The translations under genes were made by a program, and so were the position numbers. A model generated the notes under the pieces. The model saw only the letters and a program-made list of their open reading frames with translations, was not told the origin of the DNA and did no database searches. 64,000 nucleotides of DNA from Ichthyophthirius multifiliis (taxonomy: Eukaryota; Ciliophora; Oligohymenophorea; Hymenostomatida), in NCBI RefSeq assembly GCF_000220395.1, contig NW_004086449.1, positions 1 to 64,000 on the forward strand, in the 5' to 3' direction. Shown in pieces: positions 24,348 through 38,100 of this stretch (position 1 is its first letter; every line of letters begins with the position of its first letter).

Positions 24348-25997
24348 ATGTTTGAATATACTAATAACCCATATATATATTAATCTCCTAAACCATCAAC
24401 AATACTATATAAAAATCCCGAAGTATAATAATATTACTCGAATTAAATAATAACTTAAAAAATAAATTCATATTATTCATAACCTTAATTAATTGCCTAG
24501 CATAAAGAAACCCATTATATAGTAAATCCACCATTTCCATACTCTAATATAAATTATTCAAATATAAATCCCCCAACAATTTAATAAAAAAACATATATA
24601 ATTATGAACCAAATACTCAATATAATTTTTAAAATAGTAATAAAAGTTATAATTAATTGTATTATGCTAATAGACATTAGCAAAACTAGTATTAAAAAGA
24701 CTATAATTTTACTAAAAAGGATATAAACTAATAATAAAACTATTAGGAAGAGGAATAATAATAATAATAAATAATACAAGAATAATAACCTTTATATTAA
24801 GAAAAAGTAATAATATAAGAAAAATAACCTATAAATGAAATAAAAGAATAAAATATATAAGAAAATAAAGTAATTTAATAGCCTATATATGAATAAATAA
24901 TAAAAGAAGAACCATCATAAATATAGAAAACAGAAAAAATAGATATAGAATAAAATATTGAATAGATTTATTTTTTATAAGAAAAAACTTAAAGAAAACC
25001 TAATATTTTGTAATAATTAGAATAGGGATAAAAAAGAACTTATTAATATATAGACTAGTAATTATAAGATAACAAAAAATAATTAAAAATCGATAAAAAC
25101 ATCTTTAAAAAATAATCAATGGAACGAAGTTTAGAATTTTATTAAAATTTTCTGGAAAAAGTCTCTTAAAATAAATCTTTAAATAATAAAAGTTTTTCTT
25201 TTATAAAATTTTTAATCGAATAAGTAGCAGTAAATGAAGAAAGAAATAAATTTTTATATTAATTATAATAAAAAACTCCTTTATAAGCTATATATTATTT
25301 CTTTGATTAAGAAAATAAAGGTTTTGTGGATTTTTAAACATTTATAAGCGGTCTTTAAATATTATAAATACCTTATATAGAAGAATTTATGAAAAAAATA
25401 TACTAAAGACATACTTAAGAAGAAGATTAAAATAAATGGAATTTTTATAATTTTTAATAATTTTTTTGGAATGAATAAATGTAAAAAAATAAAATAAAAA
25501 ATAAAAATAAAAAAAATATATATGATAGTTTACATTTAGGAATACATTTGAATAAAAAACAAGATTATATTTTAAATTAAGAAAGTTGCTTTTTTTTGAA
25601 AAAAGTATTCCAAGCAGCTTTAAAAAGCGAAAAATTAATATCTAGTTTACAAGAATTAGAAGGAGATGAAGAAAAGCTTTAAAATATATTCAAATTTGTT
25701 GATAAATAATAGAAAGGATATTTGATTTTGAAAGATTTTTAAGATTGTTTAAATTAATTTTAAGAAAATTAATTTAATATAGAAGAGTTTATTTATATAT
25801 TTAAATCTATAAATATATCTCATTCAAGAAGAATTGATTTTTAGGAATTTTATAATACATTTAAAAGATTTTAAATAGAAAAAGTTATTGAAAAAAAATA
25901 ATTTGATGTTTAATAAATTAAGCCTATAAAAATATATAAAGAACCGAATTTTCCAGAATATAAAAAAGTCATATTTAAAGGCAATTAAAGAAAATGA
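24348..25997 (+). CDS. EF-hand-like protein with Tyr/Gln/Asn-rich N-terminus, 549 aa
   Basis: A single intact exon of 1650 nt. Residues 1-200 are Tyr, Gln, Asn and Pro rich (YTNNPYIYQSPKPSTILY…) and look disordered. Residues ~280-530 hold three helix-loop-helix units: AIYYFFDQENKGFVDFQTF, NIFKFVDKQQKGYLILKDF and a third with loop NISHSRRIDFQE. The flanking hydrophobic spacing fits EF-hands, but no loop has the full set of acidic ligands: positions 3, 5 or 12 are replaced by Gln, Lys, Thr or Asp in turn. Calcium binding may therefore be weak or lost. The context suggests a cytoskeletal or ciliary calmodulin-superfamily protein. Function beyond the fold is unknown. Confidence 0.75.
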
Positions 25998-26036
25998 ATA
26001 TAAATATTATATAGTAGAAGAAATATTAATATATAT

Positions 26037-26085
<49 letters not shown>

Positions 26086-26170
26086 TGTAATATTTAATAA
26101 TAATAAAATAAATTTTTCATATAAATATCCTTAATAATATTTTTTTTTTTTATAAATTAAACAATAAATA

Positions 26171-27028
26171 ATGTCTCAAAACATAATAGTAATAATTGCA
26201 ATATCATATTTAATTAAATAAATAATTGAAAAATACTTTAAAGATCAATTAAGGATTTTTTGGTTAAATTTAAATAATAATGACTCTGAAAAGCTAATAG
26301 ATTTCCTTCTAACATTATAAATAAGTTCTATTATAGGTTTAATATGTCTTTCATATTTAATATTAAAAAAAACACCCTAAACTATTTCATAAAAACTCAC
26401 AGAAATATCAGACTCCGAATTTTTACATTAAATCATGAAAAAAAGACGTTCTATAATGCCAAAAGACTATCTTTCCGATTTAGTTGAAGATTAAGAAATA
26501 AACCATATATTAGAATGTGCAAATATGGCCCCTACACATGGAAAAACAGAGCCTTGGAGGTTTGTAGTTTATAAAAGAGCTAATTTAAGTAATTTATTTA
26601 ATTTCGTGATTAGTTGGTATGAAAAAAATTGGTAATAAATATATAAAAATGAGGAAGAAAGAGATAAAGGAATTTAGTCTATATAAAATAAATTTGATGA
26701 ATTGGCAAAAGCATCTCATTTTATTGGAATAGGAATGAAAAGATAAACTAAAAAAGACAAACTTATGCCAGAATGGGAAGAAATAGCTGCTGTATCAACA
26801 TCTGTGTAGAATATTTATTTATAATGTGCTGCTAAAGGTCTTGGAGGATATTGGTCGAGTATGAATTTTGCAAAAGAATGTAGAGATAGTGAAGAATTTT
26901 TAAATTTTATGGGTTTAGAGGATAAAGGAGATAGGTTTCTTGGAAATTTTGTTATTGCGAAAACTAATAAGTATGATTAGTATTAAAGAATTCCTGGAAA
27001 ATATTAAGATAAAGTTTAATTTAGATGA
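26171..27028 (+). CDS. Nitroreductase-family flavoprotein with N-terminal membrane anchor
   Basis: A single exon of 858 nt, 285 aa. Residues 1-75 contain two hydrophobic stretches (IIVIIAISYLIKQIIEKY and LTLQISSIIGLICLSYLIL), so the enzyme is probably membrane tethered. The nitroreductase fold then begins: MKKRRSIMPKDYL (the 'RRS' FMN-phosphate motif), CANMAPTHGKTEPWRFVVY, the central AAVSTSVQNIYLQCAAKGLG followed by GYWSS, and a C-terminal FLGNFVIAK strand. Enzymes of this type use FMN and NAD(P)H to reduce nitro or quinone compounds; the tethered layout also recalls iodotyrosine deiodinase. The length of the catalytic part (about 210 aa) is normal. No frameshift was seen. The substrate is unknown. 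Confidence 0.85.
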
Positions 27029-27244
27029 TATTTTTATTAATTTTAATTTTTTTTTGAAAAAGATATAAAAATAAAATTATATATATATAAAAATAAAATT
27101 ATATAGGTATTTTACATATATTTTTTACAAAATATATGTTTTTAATTATAATATATTTATTATTTTTCTATATATAAAAAAATAAAAAATATGTATTTTT
27201 TATTTTTTTAATATTTTTAATTATTACAATAAATATTATATATA

Positions 27245-28831
27245 TCATTTAATTATTTAATATTCTATAAAAAAAATATTTATTAATCTTTGTATTTAAT
27301 ATTTATTTAAAAGTGTTTAATATTATTTAGTTTGTTAGAATTTTTTCTAAAAGTAGACTAGTTTAGCTTCTAAATTCTCATAAATCTTTTATATATCAGA
27401 ATCACATATTTAAAGAAAATCATCTTCCGTTGTTTTAATAACTTAATTACTATTTTTATGTTAAAAAATAACATCATTTCCTATAAAATTTAAAGTTTCC
27501 TTTTCATCTTATTAAATTAATTCTTAAATTTTTTATAAATATCCATTCTTATTATTATTCCAAATATCTAAATAAATATTAACAATATTAATCAAATTTC
27601 TAGTCAAAAAATACTCTTTATAATTATTTTAAATAAACTATAAATATAAAGTAAAATTTGGATAAAAATAAAAAAAATGTTTCAAATCTAATTAAGCCAG
27701 TTCATTTTAATACCATATTCTATTAATTTTCATATTTTTTAAAGGTAAAACAATCAAAAAATTAAAGCCTATAAATTCTAATAATATACTTACAAAAATT
27801 ATATAAATTCCTTTTTTTTCATCACAAAAAAACAAATTAAAATTTCCTAAAATGACAAAGTCTAAAAAAAAATATAAATTTTCGGTTTTAAAATAATATT
27901 AATTATCTATCTTTTCTAATATTTTATTCGCATATATTAAAAAAAGTCCCAATAAAATATATATTATTATATATCCTATAAAAAAATATATATAATTTCC
28001 TTATAAATTTTCATATTAATAAGTTTCCCAATAAACAAAAGGTGAAATTAATGGCTTTTTTTAAAAAATAAAATAAAAAAAAATGAATATATGTATATAT
28101 AATATTATTTATATTAAAAAGAAAATAAGAAAAAAAAACTATAAAATTAATTCTTTTAAAAGTACATAAAAAAATGTTATTAATGATAATAAAGAAGCTA
28201 ATAAAATACAAACTATTATTATTAAAATCTCACTTTTAATTAATTTTTAATTAAAAACAGGTATTTTATTTTTTAAACTATTAGAATACTAAGATTATGT
28301 TCTACTTGAAGATAAAATCTATTAAGAATATTAAAGACTTTTTTCAACAAATTCTATTTCTATTTAAAAATAAAATATTGTAATCTATATGGATTATTTA
28401 TTCTTTTTACATTAAATATATTGGATTTTTTTATTTTATTCATTTGCCATTTCATATATTAAATTTAATCTAAAAATTCTAGATAAATATGTAAATATTT
28501 TGCAAAACTTTAAAAAGTTATTTACAGGTTATAAATAGTTATTTATATTATTATATTATTTATTTTTTAGCCATTCGAATTTTATAAAACTCATACATAT
28601 AAGTTAACTTTATTATTAGTTATTACTATTATTAAAATGAATTCCTAAAAGTAAATTGCATACAAATAATAGTGAACATAATGAATTTATTGTTGATATT
28701 AAAGGACTTCTTTCACTAATAGGATAATTATAACGTTTTCTAAAGTGGATGAATATAAATATCGAATAGTATATAATAAAAAAAGAAATAAAGATATAAA
28801 TTATAATAATTTAAATCTTTTCTTAATTCAT
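27245..28831 (-). CDS. Multi-pass membrane protein, possibly 7TM with RGS-like tail
   Basis: ATG at 28831 starts MNQEKIQIIIIYIFISFF. A first helix is followed by FRKRYNYPISERSPLISTI, a short loop and second helix (LCSLLFVCNLLLGI), then several exons with helices such as ILIIIVCILLASLLSLITFF, YIYFFIGYIIIYILLGLFLI and GIYIIFVSILLEFIGFNFL. About 150 soluble residues end the protein: NLINIVNIYLDIWNNNKNG … ICDSDIQKIYENLEAKL … TGA 27245. 'R.rypI..RsPl' after TM1 plus a helical C-terminal domain is the layout of ciliate 7TM-RGS regulators; the RGS assignment is weak because the signature residues are not clear. Several introns are present (for example a short one near 28510-28530), and their borders are uncertain. 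Confidence 0.5.
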
Positions 28832-29714
28832 TCCTTTATTTTTTTTTGTTAGAAAATTTTATATGAATTTATATATATTTCTATAAAAAATATAAAAAAT
28901 GTATTATATTATTGAATTATATAATAATAAATCAATTATTTTTAAATAAGAATAAAAAAAAAATATATATTAAATAAATATATATATTTATTTAAGAATA
29001 ATATATAAAGATTTTATTTTTATTTATTCATAAAATATAATAATAAAGTTATAATTATAATTTTATTTTTAAATAAATTACTTTTTATTATTAAATTACT
29101 TTAATTATTTTATTTTATTTTATTTTTTTAAAAAAAAAAACCAAAAATTTTATGTAACAATAATTTGATTTTTATATTATAGTAATAAAAAACCATTCGT
29201 CGAAAATGTATTAGATTATTAAAATTAAAATAATAAAGATAAGATTAATATTTCAATTTAACATAAAATTATTAAATTTAAAGAAACTCAATATATAAAT
29301 TCTATTTGAATTCGAGCAATAAGGAAATAGTTTATAAAATATATTGAATAAATCCAATTTGATATTTTTTTATAAATATATACTTTTTATATGAAATATA
29401 CAAGTCTATATATAAAAAATCTAACTAATATACATATACGATTTGTCTAATTTGCTTTTTAAATAAAATAATTAATTTAAGATTTCATAAATATAAATAA
29501 ACAATATAATACGACATATTATACATTATATATAGACAAAAATAAATATTATTATTTAAAAATTTAATAAATATATTTTACTTTTAATTAAAATAATTTT
29601 AAATTAATTTTGTTTGTTTTTAAAAACTAAAAAAAACAAAAAAAAACAAAAAAAATTAAAAAACAAAAAACTTAAAAAAAAAAAATATTTAAAATTTATA
29701 TCAAAAAAAAAAAA
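28832..29714. other. AT-rich spacer between divergent genes
   Basis: Mostly A/T. A slightly richer patch at 29190-29460 has open frames of ~70 codons on the plus strand, which is within chance expectation with TGA as the only stop. A run of AAAAAC-type repeats occurs near 29620-29690. No supported gene. Confidence 0.55.
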
Positions 29715-30308
29715 ATGTAATATATTAATGAAAAAATAATATAAGAAAATTAATTAAACCCAAAATTAACAGAAGAATTATAAAAATCAGAATAATATAA
29801 AAACCTTATAAAATGGAGTGAGGATAATGGCCTTTTATAAAAATATGTAATATATAAATAAAAATACCCAAAATAAAAAATATAAAGTTAATTGTTCCTG
29901 CTGCATTTGGACCTTTAGGAATACCAGGGATAGCTGCGGCTGAAGATATACCAGCAAATACAGTTAATTTTTTTTTTTTAAAAAAAAATAAAATAAAATT
30001 TAGATCATTGCTTGTATTCCAAATAAAATAATGATAAGTCTAAATTAAATAAAAGAATGTGAATTAAAGGATATAATAAATGAAAATCCAAGTTTATTTG
30101 ATGAGGAGGAAAATGCAGAAGCCGAATTTAACATAATCGCAATGTATGTTATACATGAGAAATTAAAGGGCGAAAAATCATTCTATAAACCTTATTTTGA
30201 CACAATATAGAGATCATATACAATGTATGATTGGACAATAGAGGAAGTAAAATTAACTGAATCTGAAGAAATAATATATTCAGTAAAAATAAAAGCATAA
30301 AAATATAT

Positions 30309-30354
<46 letters not shown>

Positions 30355-31113
30355 TATATATATATTATATGTATAAAAAATAAATAAAAATACATATAAA
30401 AGTTTAATGAATATTGTCGTGATTTTAAAGAAAATTGTTCAGAATTATAAGAATGTTTAATAAAATACCCTTAGTTTTTCTAAAAAGAAGATTTATAAGT
30501 TTCTTTAATTAACTGGGCATATTAATTAATAATGACGAGGATTTTTGGATATTCTTTACCATGTACTTGTTTGGTCCCTTTTGGGGATTTATTTAATCAT
30601 TCAAATAATTCACGTACACATTATATTGTAAATTATAAATATGAAAAGGAAGAAGATAAAAAGAGTGAAAATTATAAAATAAAAAAAAGGAAATTAAATA
30701 TGGAAATTTTTAAAGATTCAGAAATTGTGTTAGAAAAAAAGAATTATTTTTTTAAAAGCAAAAAACTTAATTTTGTCAAAAAACATAAAAATGTTATTAA
30801 AAATAATGAAATTTATAATTTAGATGAAACTAATTTCCTAGAAGATGAAATTTTGAATAAACTTGTATTAGAAATTAACACATTTGAAATATAAAATAAT
30901 CCATAAAGGGATATATGGGACCTATTTTTTGAAAGTACGTCATAAACTGAAGATAATGATACAGATGAAGACGTTAAGGAAAAAAGAGAATAGGAATATA
31001 AAAAACTAAAGGAAAATGAAGTAGAATAGGCGGAATAAATTTATTAAAAAAAAAATTTTTATAAAGAAGGTATTATTAGTATATATATATATAGTTATAT
31101 ATATATATATAGT

Positions 31114-31145
<32 letters not shown>

Positions 31146-31751
31146 ATTTAATTAAAATTTAATTTTTTATAAAATAAAGATTAAAATATTAAAATTACGA
31201 AATTATAATAAAGTAATAGTTAAATTATTTCAAATTTAGCTAAATTAAAATAAGAAGATTAATAAAAATAAGATGTTTATAAAAATATCAAAATTTAAAA
31301 ATAAATATTTCAAGAATTCTCTAAATCAGATTAAGAAGAAGATGAAGATAAAGAAAGAGAATATTAAGAAGAAGAGGAAGAAGAAGATGAAGAAGAAGAA
31401 TATGAAAAAGAAAACAAAAACATATACAAAGAAAATAACAATAGAAAATAAAAAAGTAAAGAAGAAGATGAGTAAAAAAAAGAAAACTAAGAAAATAAAA
31501 AACAATAACAAATTAATAGTTAAATAAAGCAAATAAATAATGAAAATAATAATAAGATTAATAAATTAAAAGAAAATGGAGAAGAAAATAAATAAAAAAA
31601 TTAGAAAAATAATGAAAAAAATGAAGATAGCGAAGAATTAAGTGATATAAGTGATGAAAGTAAATGGGATTGGTATGATATTTAAGATACTAATACTTAT
31701 TTTGTAATAGCTACAGAAAAACCGTAAAATTAATAAAATAAGAAAAAATAA

Positions 31752-31786
<35 letters not shown>

Positions 31787-32882
31787 AATAAATAAATTTT
31801 TAAATTATTTTTTTTATATATAGATTAAAAAAAGGAGAATAAGTTTTTTTATGTTATGGTAGAAGAACTAATAAATTTTTATTATAATGGTATGGATTTG
31901 CTTTTCATAATAATCTATTCGATAGTTTTGGGTTTAGAGTATTTAAGTTTATAGATATTAATATATTATAAATTATATAATTATATATATGTATATATTT
32001 TTATATATTTTTAAGTTTATAATTTTATATATATAAGATGTGGATAAAATAAGAATTTCATACATTATAAGACATCAGTTTAGATGAAATTATTTTTTTG
32101 AAACCTATTAATGAATAAAATTGGCAAGATGGATATGTTGAAAATAATAATAACAAAATAAAAGTAAATTAATTAACAAAAGAATTTAGATTAAAAAGAA
32201 ATATAATATGTTTAGGTTAAATAAAATTTTAAATTATTTTAAACAAAAAAAATATATTTATTTAGAATTTGTATTATATTTAAGAGTATATTTAATAAGT
32301 CATTTTCATGAATTAAATTAATCTGAAATTTTAGTTACTATACCTGTTTCTATTAAATATGAAATTTTTATATTTAATTTTGCTTTAAAAATACTAAATA
32401 ACCTAAGAAACAGGTAAATCTGATTTAAATATAAAAAAAATAATAATAATGTATATGTAAATATATAATTATATATGAATATATATTTATTTATATATAT
32501 TTATTTATATATTTTTAATATATATATAAATAATTAATTTTAAATTTAATTTATTTACTTTTTATAAAATAAAAGATTTTCAACTAGCCAAGAATAAGAT
32601 CTATAAATATTGAAAGATCCATATATAAATTATAAATTAAGATTTGCAGTCACTTTAAGATACGAGCATAAAAATTTTATTGATGAACATATAGAAATTT
32701 CAAAATAAATTTTAAACATATTGAAAGAACTTTAAGTTAACTAAAAAAACATTAAATAAGCTTATCTTAAAAATTATGAAAATTTCGAAAGCTTTGATTA
32801 TATTCTATAATAAAGAAAAAAAATTAAATATTATTTGAAATAATTACATGAATCCTAATAAAGATAATATTTAAATGATTGA
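29715..32882 (+). CDS. SET-domain lysine/histidine methyltransferase of Rubisco-LSMT/SETD3 type
   Basis: ATG at 29715. The N-terminal part has NLIKWSEDNGLLQKYV, then LIVPAAFGPLGIPGIAAAED, the start of the SET fold. The middle has VSLINWAYQLIMTRIFGYSL and VPFGDLFNHSNN, the family's '(D)llNH' motif, followed by a large acidic Glu/Lys low-complexity insert (about 30600-31640). The SET C-terminus is GEQVFLCYGRRTNKFLLQWY then GFAFHNNLFDSFGF. The Rubisco-LSMT substrate-binding domain follows (…SSTSQEQDLQILKD…) and ends LNDWFF.. at TGA 32880-32882. At least six introns, several filled with TA repeats. A one-base slip near 29869-29885 separates the first block from the SET start. Family members methylate actin histidine or ribosomal and other lysines using SAM. 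The acidic insert inside the SET domain is unusually long. Confidence 0.8.
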
Positions 32883-35120
32883 TTTTTCAATAAAATAATA
32901 TAATTTTTAATGTTTATTTTAAAAAATATATAATATATTTTTAAACTTTTAATAATAAAGAATACATTAACTTAAAAATAATATATATAATATACATATA
33001 TTTTAATTCGTATACAAATATAGAAATTTATTTTAATAATAAAAATAAAAAATAAATAGTATTAATACTTATTACTTTTTAAAATTAATATTATTATTTT
33101 TCAAAATTTATTGTCTAATCATAATAATAATAATATTCTTATTAAATCATAATTTAATAAAATATAACATAAATTATAATAATTTAATTGAAAAATTTAA
33201 TATATAAATTTACAACATATTATTTAGATATAAAAAAATAAAAAATTAAATTATAAAAGATATTTTTTTGTATTTATAGAATGTTATATTATAATTTAAT
33301 TATATTTATTTTTTAATAATATAGAATTTTAAGAATATTTTTATTTTAAAATAAAAAATTATTACTATCTTTATATTAAATAAAAAAAATATAATAATTG
33401 AATATTAATAATATATTATAATTTATAAATATAAAAAATTAAAAAAATAATATATCTAATATTATATAGTTCATAAAATTGATATAAAAGATTTGTTATA
33501 AAATATGTATTATGTCTAACAATCAAAAAGAAATAAAAATTATAAGTAAAATTATCAAAAATAAATATTAAAATTATAATTATGATTGTTTGAAATATTT
33601 TAGATCAATAAGATCATTTATATAATTATGTAAATTATTAATATGGTAAAAATAAATAATAGAATAAAAAAATTGAATATAACTTTTATGAAAAAAAAAA
33701 TAAGTTTTATGTAAAAAAAAAGAAAAAAAGAAGAATAATTAATAAAAAAAATCAACTTATTCTTAATTAAAAATATACTTTAACAAAAAGATATGTTTTT
33801 AAATATTATATATTAATAAAAATAATTTTATATATAAGAAAAAAGAGAAAAAAGATAAAATTAATATAATAAAAAAAATTATAAAAAAAAAGCAAATAAT
33901 TAAATGATAAAAGATATATTAAAATAAAAATAATGTAATATATAAAATAAATATAAAAATATATGAATATATATATATATATATTATATTAAATTAAATT
34001 AAATTAAATTAAAATAAATTTAAAATATATTTTTTATATTTTTATTTGTTTTATAAATACAATATTAATACATTTTAATTCAAAAATAAAAAGTATTAAA
34101 TGTATTTTTTTTTAATATATATTCCAATAAATATTGAAAAATGTATATATATTATTTTTTTAATATAATATTAGTTTTTTTTTAACATTTTTAATATTAA
34201 ATATCATATTTTTAAATTATTTTAATTTAATTAAAAAAAATATAATAATTTGATATCATGCAAAAATTATCATTGTTAAGATAAAAATAATTTAAAAATA
34301 TTTTTTAAATAATATATGTTTTTTGAATATAATAATAAATTGAATATTTTATTAAAGCAAATACAATAAAAAATAATTTTTTTAATATATTATTAGAAAA
34401 AACATAATTTTTATTATAAAAATAATATTAAATAAAAATATTCTTTTAATAAAAATTAAGTAAATGAAAAATTATAATATAAAATAATATATATATATTT
34501 ATATATATTTATATATATTTATATAAATATTAATATTAGGAAATTATTTAAGTTTAATTTTTAAATATTAAAAGTTTTATTAATTTATATTTTTAATATT
34601 AAATTGAAACGATTTTCTATTAATTATTATAAAAATAAAAATATATAAAAATAAATTTTTTAAAACATTAATAAATAAAAAATTTAAGTTAATAATCTTT
34701 TAAAGAAGAAAATAATCAAAATTATGAATAAACACATTTCTATTTTGTTAATTTTTAATAAAACAGTAAAAAATAAATTCGATTTATAATAGAAGTAGAA
34801 GAATCGTCTATATTTTTACTTTATTTAATAATTTTAAAATAATAACCTGTATATAAAACTGTCAAACATATCTAAATACTATTTTATTTTTAAAAACTAG
34901 ATATTTTATAGTATTTTTAAATATAAGATTTCTTTTCAATTCTTTAATTCTTTATTGAATTAATTTTGATTTTTAATATTAAAAATTTTGTTTTTATTTG
35001 ATATAAAAATAAATAAACTCTTATCATTTAATTAATTTTTTTTTTTTTTTAAAAAAATTATTTAAAAATATATTAATTAATATTTAAAAATACAATAACA
35101 TACATTCATTTCTTAAAAAA
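32883..35120. other. 2.2-kb AT-rich region without a firm gene
   Basis: A/T homopolymers, TA runs near 33970 and a short 'attaa' repeat near 33985-34010. One plus-strand open stretch at 33512-33966 is listed separately. Open frames of 60-80 codons near 34719-34950 have random-looking composition. Nothing else was seen. Confidence 0.5.
33512..33966 (+). CDS. Possible small Lys/Asn-rich ORF
   Basis: ATG at 33512 begins MSNNQKEIKIISKIIKNKYQ and includes YDCLKYFRSIRSFIQLCKL, with a TGA after ~50 codons. A one-base change near 33665 would extend it through a Lys/Gln-rich stretch to TGA 33964-33966. The first part has enough Cys, Arg and Asp to look protein-like; the rest does not. With TGA as the only stop this could be chance. 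No homology recognised. Confidence 0.2.
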
Positions 35121-38100
35121 ATGTAAACAAATTTTTAAGGCTTTTAAAAAAATAATGCATTTTATTCTGTAAAAACGCGTAAAATAAAAACATAAAAAAA
35201 CAAAAGAAAAAAAAAATATATATAAAAAAAGCCTAGTATGTACACAAAACAGGTTAAAAAGGGAAATAAAAAAGCATAAAAGATATAAAATTTAATCCTG
35301 ATCAATATTCAATATTAGGTGAACGAGCTTTAGAATATTTAAAAAAGCATGAAAGAAATGAACCTAACCGGTAATTTTTTCTTATATATATATATATTTG
35401 TATATGTCTAAATATAAAATAAAGTAAATAATCGGAAATTGATTGTTTATAAGTATTAATGGCATTAGATTCTGAAAAAGGTTTATAAGCTAATCATTTC
35501 GAAGATTAAGTAATGTTAGAATAAGCTTTATAGAAAATTACTCACATGGCTAAGAATAATACAGATTTACTTGAATTAAAGTCTATGTTAAATGAATTAG
35601 TACATTAAAGAAAATAATTAACTGAAAAAGAAGAAGCTTTTTTAAATAATTTATCTGTATTTATAGATTTTTATGCGAAAGCAGATTTCGAACTTTTATT
35701 AAATGGAATTATAAAAGAAGATTTTTTATATAAAGAATTGGAAAGACTATAAAAATTATTAAAATAAAAAGAAAAATTATATTAGGATAGAAAAAAATTT
35801 CATTTCGATTTAAATGCATTTCTTAATAAACCATAAAAAAAGCCAAATACCCCTCCTCCATAAATAGATAATTATAAACCTGTATTTAAAGAGATTATAA
35901 AGCCAAATACACCTCCTAAAGAAATAGAAGTAATTAAAAAAAAAATATATATATATTTCTTTTTATCTTGTTAGTATTTTTATTTATATATTATTATTTT
36001 AATGATATGATTCAAAAAATAGGAATAATAAATTTATATATTAATAAATTTATTAATTTTTTTTTTTTATAAAAAATAATAATAATATAAAATAGTGATA
36101 AATATAAATAAAAGAATATATATTAAATTTATTTTTATTAATATATAAATATATATTTTTATATATATATAAATATATAAATTTATATTTATATATATTC
36201 TTTATTATTAGAAACCTTATGATTTATGGAATTTCTAACATCCCGATTTAATTGATTGGAGAGCCAATTTTTTAGGCCCTTAATATCCAAATTAAACTTT
36301 TACTTTAGATTAATTGTCTTTAATTTTACTAGCTTAAAGAAATAATCCTTAAATATAAATTCTACCTCCATTGAACAATAATTCATCTGGTAAAAATGAA
36401 TTATATACTTAACCTTTAAACCTTCAAATGGAATGGCCTTACGTATCTGGTATGTCTCATTAATTTCCTAGAGCTTCTAATAAAGAAGTGGAATAACTTG
36501 AATATTTTAAAGCTTTAGAGGCTGATTTGATTCTTAATTTAAGAAAAATACCTCCCTTTTCTCCTGAATATGGTACCATAAGTGCTCATTTAAACCTCGT
36601 GAGATAAATCTTATCTAATTACATGAACAAAAAGCACACTTGGTTAGATTACACTTAAGAAATAAACCAACTTCCTGAAACAAATCTAATAAAACCCACA
36701 AAATTAATCCATTACGAGTAACCACCTTTTGATTAAATTTTAATTGACAAAAACTATATTAACTTATCTTCCAAAAACCCTTCCCAAAAAAAAATATATA
36801 ACAAAAAATAACGAAAAAAATCCGACTAAAATATAATATAAACGATATAGTTGGAGTCTAAGGTTTTCGGTTTAAATTCCATAAATTAGACCCATTAATG
36901 GAAAAATACGGCGATATAATTACACTCAGGGGAGCTTTAATTTACGGACAAGAAGTCTATATAGATAGAAGTGGTTAAAATTGTGCTTTTTTACTATAAA
37001 TAAAATGCTTTAGAAAAGGACTTAAAATGTTGGGAAAAGCAAAAAAAGATTTAGATTTGGATTTAAGACCAGTTATTAGTGAATATAATACTATTGAAGA
37101 TTTGGAAAAATTTAAATTACTTATAAATTTATATGATAAAAATGGAAAACTTATTGGTTGGGAAGTTTTTCCTTTATATACAAATGTAAGATTTAATTAA
37201 GGTAATAAAAAAATGTATTGGTTTATATATTATTTTATATTTTTATATATTAATTATTTTAATATTTACTTTTTCTTTTTTATTTACATATTATTAAATA
37301 TTCTTTTTATATATAAGGAAAGTTTACTTAATGCTTATTTAGTCCTCCGTTTTAAAAACCTCCTTTTTTACAACCTAAATAAGCTTTAGATATATAATTA
37401 TAACATGAAATTATACCTTTACCTTGTTAAGATAGTAGTAGTGATGATGAAGAAGAATTATAATAAATAATAAATTCAAGATAAAGCAATATTTTTTATA
37501 ATGAGAATACTAGTAAAGTTATAAATGATATGGAATAAGGAAATGAGATTATAGAGCCAAAAGACGTGGTTATTTTAAGGGATGCTAATAGAAATTAATA
37601 AATTAATGAAAATGATTATGGTTTACATAATTATAGTTAATATAATTAATATGATTATGATGACAAGAAACATATAGATTTTTAAGAAACATTTAATATG
37701 TAAAATAATGCAAAATACTTTAGTAATAATACTGGTAAAGATTATTCGGATAATTTTATATAAAATGCTGACAGAAGTAAAAAAATAAAAAAAAATAAAA
37801 AAAAAATATAGAAAAATATATAGATGATAATTAAAATAGTTTTGATAAATTCGAAGATATAACATAATTTAAATTTAAGGTTTTTTCTATAAAAGGATAT
37901 ACTAATAGTTAAAAAAATTCAGAAATAACACTAAGATCTGCCCTTATTCATTAAAAAAAAGTTATCAAAGATATGAAAAATGTACAAGTAGCAGATTCTT
38001 AGACTATTAAATTAAAAAAAGATGGAAAAGATGATATAATATAATTGAATTATTAAAAAATTTATGATTTGGATTTAAAATAAATTCTTTTATTTAGAAA

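Noticed and set aside
29150-29420. Short plus-strand frames upstream of the SET gene
   Set aside because: About 70 codons, two frames equally open, no consistent start or family signal.
31273-31527. Lys-rich frame overlapping the SET gene
   Set aside because: It is an out-of-frame shadow of the acidic Glu/Asn-rich insert of the SET protein.
34719-34950. Open plus-strand frame of about 75 codons starting MNKHISILL
   Set aside because: With TGA as the only stop and about 85% A+T, frames of 100 codons are expected by chance; composition is featureless and no motif or splice signal supports it.
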